From: Sphingomonadaceae bacterium 3R27E2-A
GTDB taxonomy: Bacteria > Pseudomonadota > Alphaproteobacteria > Sphingomonadales > Sphingomonadaceae
Reading direction: 5' to 3'
Length of the DNA stretch: 62,556 nt
Assembly (NCBI GenBank): GCA_005503165.1
Contig: SCNT01000026.1
Span: 1-62,556, forward strand
The stretch's first letter is position 1. The number at the start of each line of letters is the position of its first letter. Positions 61,684 to 62,556 of the stretch are shown here, one piece after another. Below the pieces are notes generated by a model. The model was not told the DNA's origin. It worked only from the letters and a program-made list of their open reading frames with translations, and did not search any database. A program made the translations under genes and the position numbers.

Positions 61684-61821
61684 AATCCTCCTTGTGGCGA
61701 AGCCATGGGGAGGTGGCAGCGCGAAGCGCTGACGGAGGGGCGATGGCGCGAGGTCGCTGCCCCTCCACCACCGCCTGCGGCGGCGGTCCCCCTCCCCATG
61801 GCCTACGGCCACAGGGAGGAT
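61684..61821. repeat. Dispersed palindromic element, copy 4
   Basis: Starts AATCCTCCTTGTGGCGAAGCC and ends GGCCTACGGCCACAGGGAGGAT, which are inverted. The internal GTGGCAGCGCGAAGCGCTGA matches the copy at 42036-42235 at 19 of 20 bases. It separates the DUF1428 and GFA genes. Confidence 0.8.
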
Positions 61822-61828
61822 GAAGCCG

Positions 61829-62548
61829 TCACGCCATCACGATCGGTTCGAAGCCGCCGTAGATCATGCGCTTGCCGTCGAAGGTCTGGTCGTTCGGATC
61901 GTGCTGCATCCGCTCGTCCTTCATCATCTTTTCCCAGCCGGCGGTGCGCGTTTCCTTGTCGGGCCATTCGACCCAGCTGTAGACGACGGTTTCGCCGTCT
62001 TTTTTGTGGGCGGCGCGGTTGTAGTCGGTGACCGTGCCGTCGGGGACGTCGTCGCCCCACGCCTCGACCACGCGCGTTGCGCCATAGTCGCGGAACACCT
62101 GCGACGCCTTTTCGGCCATCGCGCGATAGGCTTCCTTGTTCGCGTCGGGAACGGGGACGACATAGCCGTCGGCATAGCCGGTGCTGCCGTCGGCGCGGTC
62201 GTCGACGATCGATTCGAAACCGCCGATGATCATGCGCTTGGCGTCGAAGGGCATCTCGCCCCCCATCGCCGCCATGCGCGGGTCGCTCATCATCTTCGCG
62301 TTCGCGGCGTCGCGCGTCGCCTTGTCGGGATATTCGAACCAGCTGAACACGACGGTCTCGTCGTCCTTGGCCTGGACCGCGGTCTTGAAGTCGTTGAGCT
62401 TGCCGTCGGGGACATCTTCGCCCCAGCATTCGACCATGCGCGCGACCCCGAATTCCCTGAACAGCGGCGCGGCGTCGGCGGCGTGTTTGCGATAGGCTTC
62501 CTTGTTCGCAGTGGGCACCGCGGCGACAAATCCTTCTACATAGGTCAT
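61829..62548 (-). CDS. Tandem DUF1428 protein
   Basis: A 239-residue protein made of two DUF1428 halves: YVEGFVAAVPTANKEAYRKHA...FDAKRMIIGGFE and YADGYVVPVPDANKEAYRAMA...FDGKRMIYGGFE. The family adopts a dimeric ferredoxin-like (Dabb/ABM-like) fold, so the fusion would supply a whole dimer in one chain. Function unknown. It opens the minus-strand accessory cluster; the window ends 8 bp upstream of its start. Confidence 0.85.
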   Translation of the reverse strand: MTYVEGFVAAVPTANKEAYRKHAADAAPLFREFGVARMVECWGEDVPDGKLNDFKTAVQAKDDETVVFSWFEYPDKATRDAANAKMMSDPRMAAMGGEMPFDAKRMIIGGFESIVDDRADGSTGYADGYVVPVPDANKEAYRAMAEKASQVFRDYGATRVVEAWGDDVPDGTVTDYNRAAHKKDGETVVYSWVEWPDKETRTAGWEKMMKDERMQHDPNDQTFDGKRMIYGGFEPIVMA

Positions 62549-62556
62549 CGTTACTC

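Noticed and set aside
1..62556. tRNA, rRNA, CRISPR arrays, prophage or insertion sequences
   Set aside because: No tRNA T-loop pattern, regular spacer repeats, integrase, capsid or transposase frames were found in any gap.

Overview
The window is a high-GC alphaproteobacterial chromosome segment, most likely from a sphingomonad (Sphingopyxis/Sphingomonas-like). Supporting signs are the ubiE-ubiB-coaBC-dut, mutM, rpsT-dnaA and secB/Tim44/mltA/Smr neighbourhoods typical of alphaproteobacteria near the replication origin, an rpmH-rnpA-yidD-yidC-engB cluster separate from dnaA, a TonB receptor beside a TPR-sulfotransferase, and many dispersed intergenic palindromes. No tRNA, rRNA, CRISPR array, prophage or transposase was seen.

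Layout. 0.2-8 kb: glycine-zipper envelope protein, phytase/esterase-like secreted protein, rpmB, tadA, a CobB-type sirtuin, dapB, nth, a secreted M20 peptidase and an FAD monooxygenase divergent from a TetR regulator. 8.8-12.2 kb: a BetI-like TetR regulator divergent from a Rieske oxygenase and an FAD oxidoreductase, separated by a perfect 24-bp operator-like palindrome. 12.1-20.9 kb (minus strand): M48 protease, DsbA-like protein, TPR-sulfotransferase, TonB-dependent receptor and amino-acid permease. 21-24.2 kb: RNase E with a long structured leader. 24.2-32.4 kb (plus strand): cell-wall amidase, a sugar-lactone oxidase plus D-amino-acid lyase-like pair, PBP1A, RF2 and a lipoprotein-like methyltransferase.

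32.5-38.7 kb (minus strand): a transcription unit ubiE-ubiB-[foreign cassette]-coaBC-dut-(moeB-like)-(DsrE-like). The cassette at 35.5-36.4 kb is visibly AT-richer and holds a short CcdA-like antitoxin gene and an unrecognised, possibly nuclease-like gene; it is the best candidate here for something undescribed. 38.8-42 kb: mutM, rpsT and dnaA, with six GANTC sites and two palindromes upstream of dnaA. 42.3-50.3 kb: DUF4136 lipoprotein, trpS, murJ, secB, then Tim44-like, mltA and Smr, and dapE. 50.5-55.8 kb: cupin, a secreted protein, GST and the rpmH-rnpA-yidD-yidC-engB ribosome/membrane-insertion cluster. 55.9-62.5 kb (minus strand): envelope proteins, then a tightly packed accessory cluster of DUF1428, GFA, DUF899 (frameshifted at a seven-G run), three VOC proteins, a membrane protein and a GST.

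Recurrent themes: at least seven families of intergenic palindromic repeats; terminator-like hairpins about 28-31 nt upstream of the start codons of rne, secB and rpmH; tail-to-tail 4-bp overlaps of convergent genes; and many ATGA/GTGA translational overlaps inside operons.
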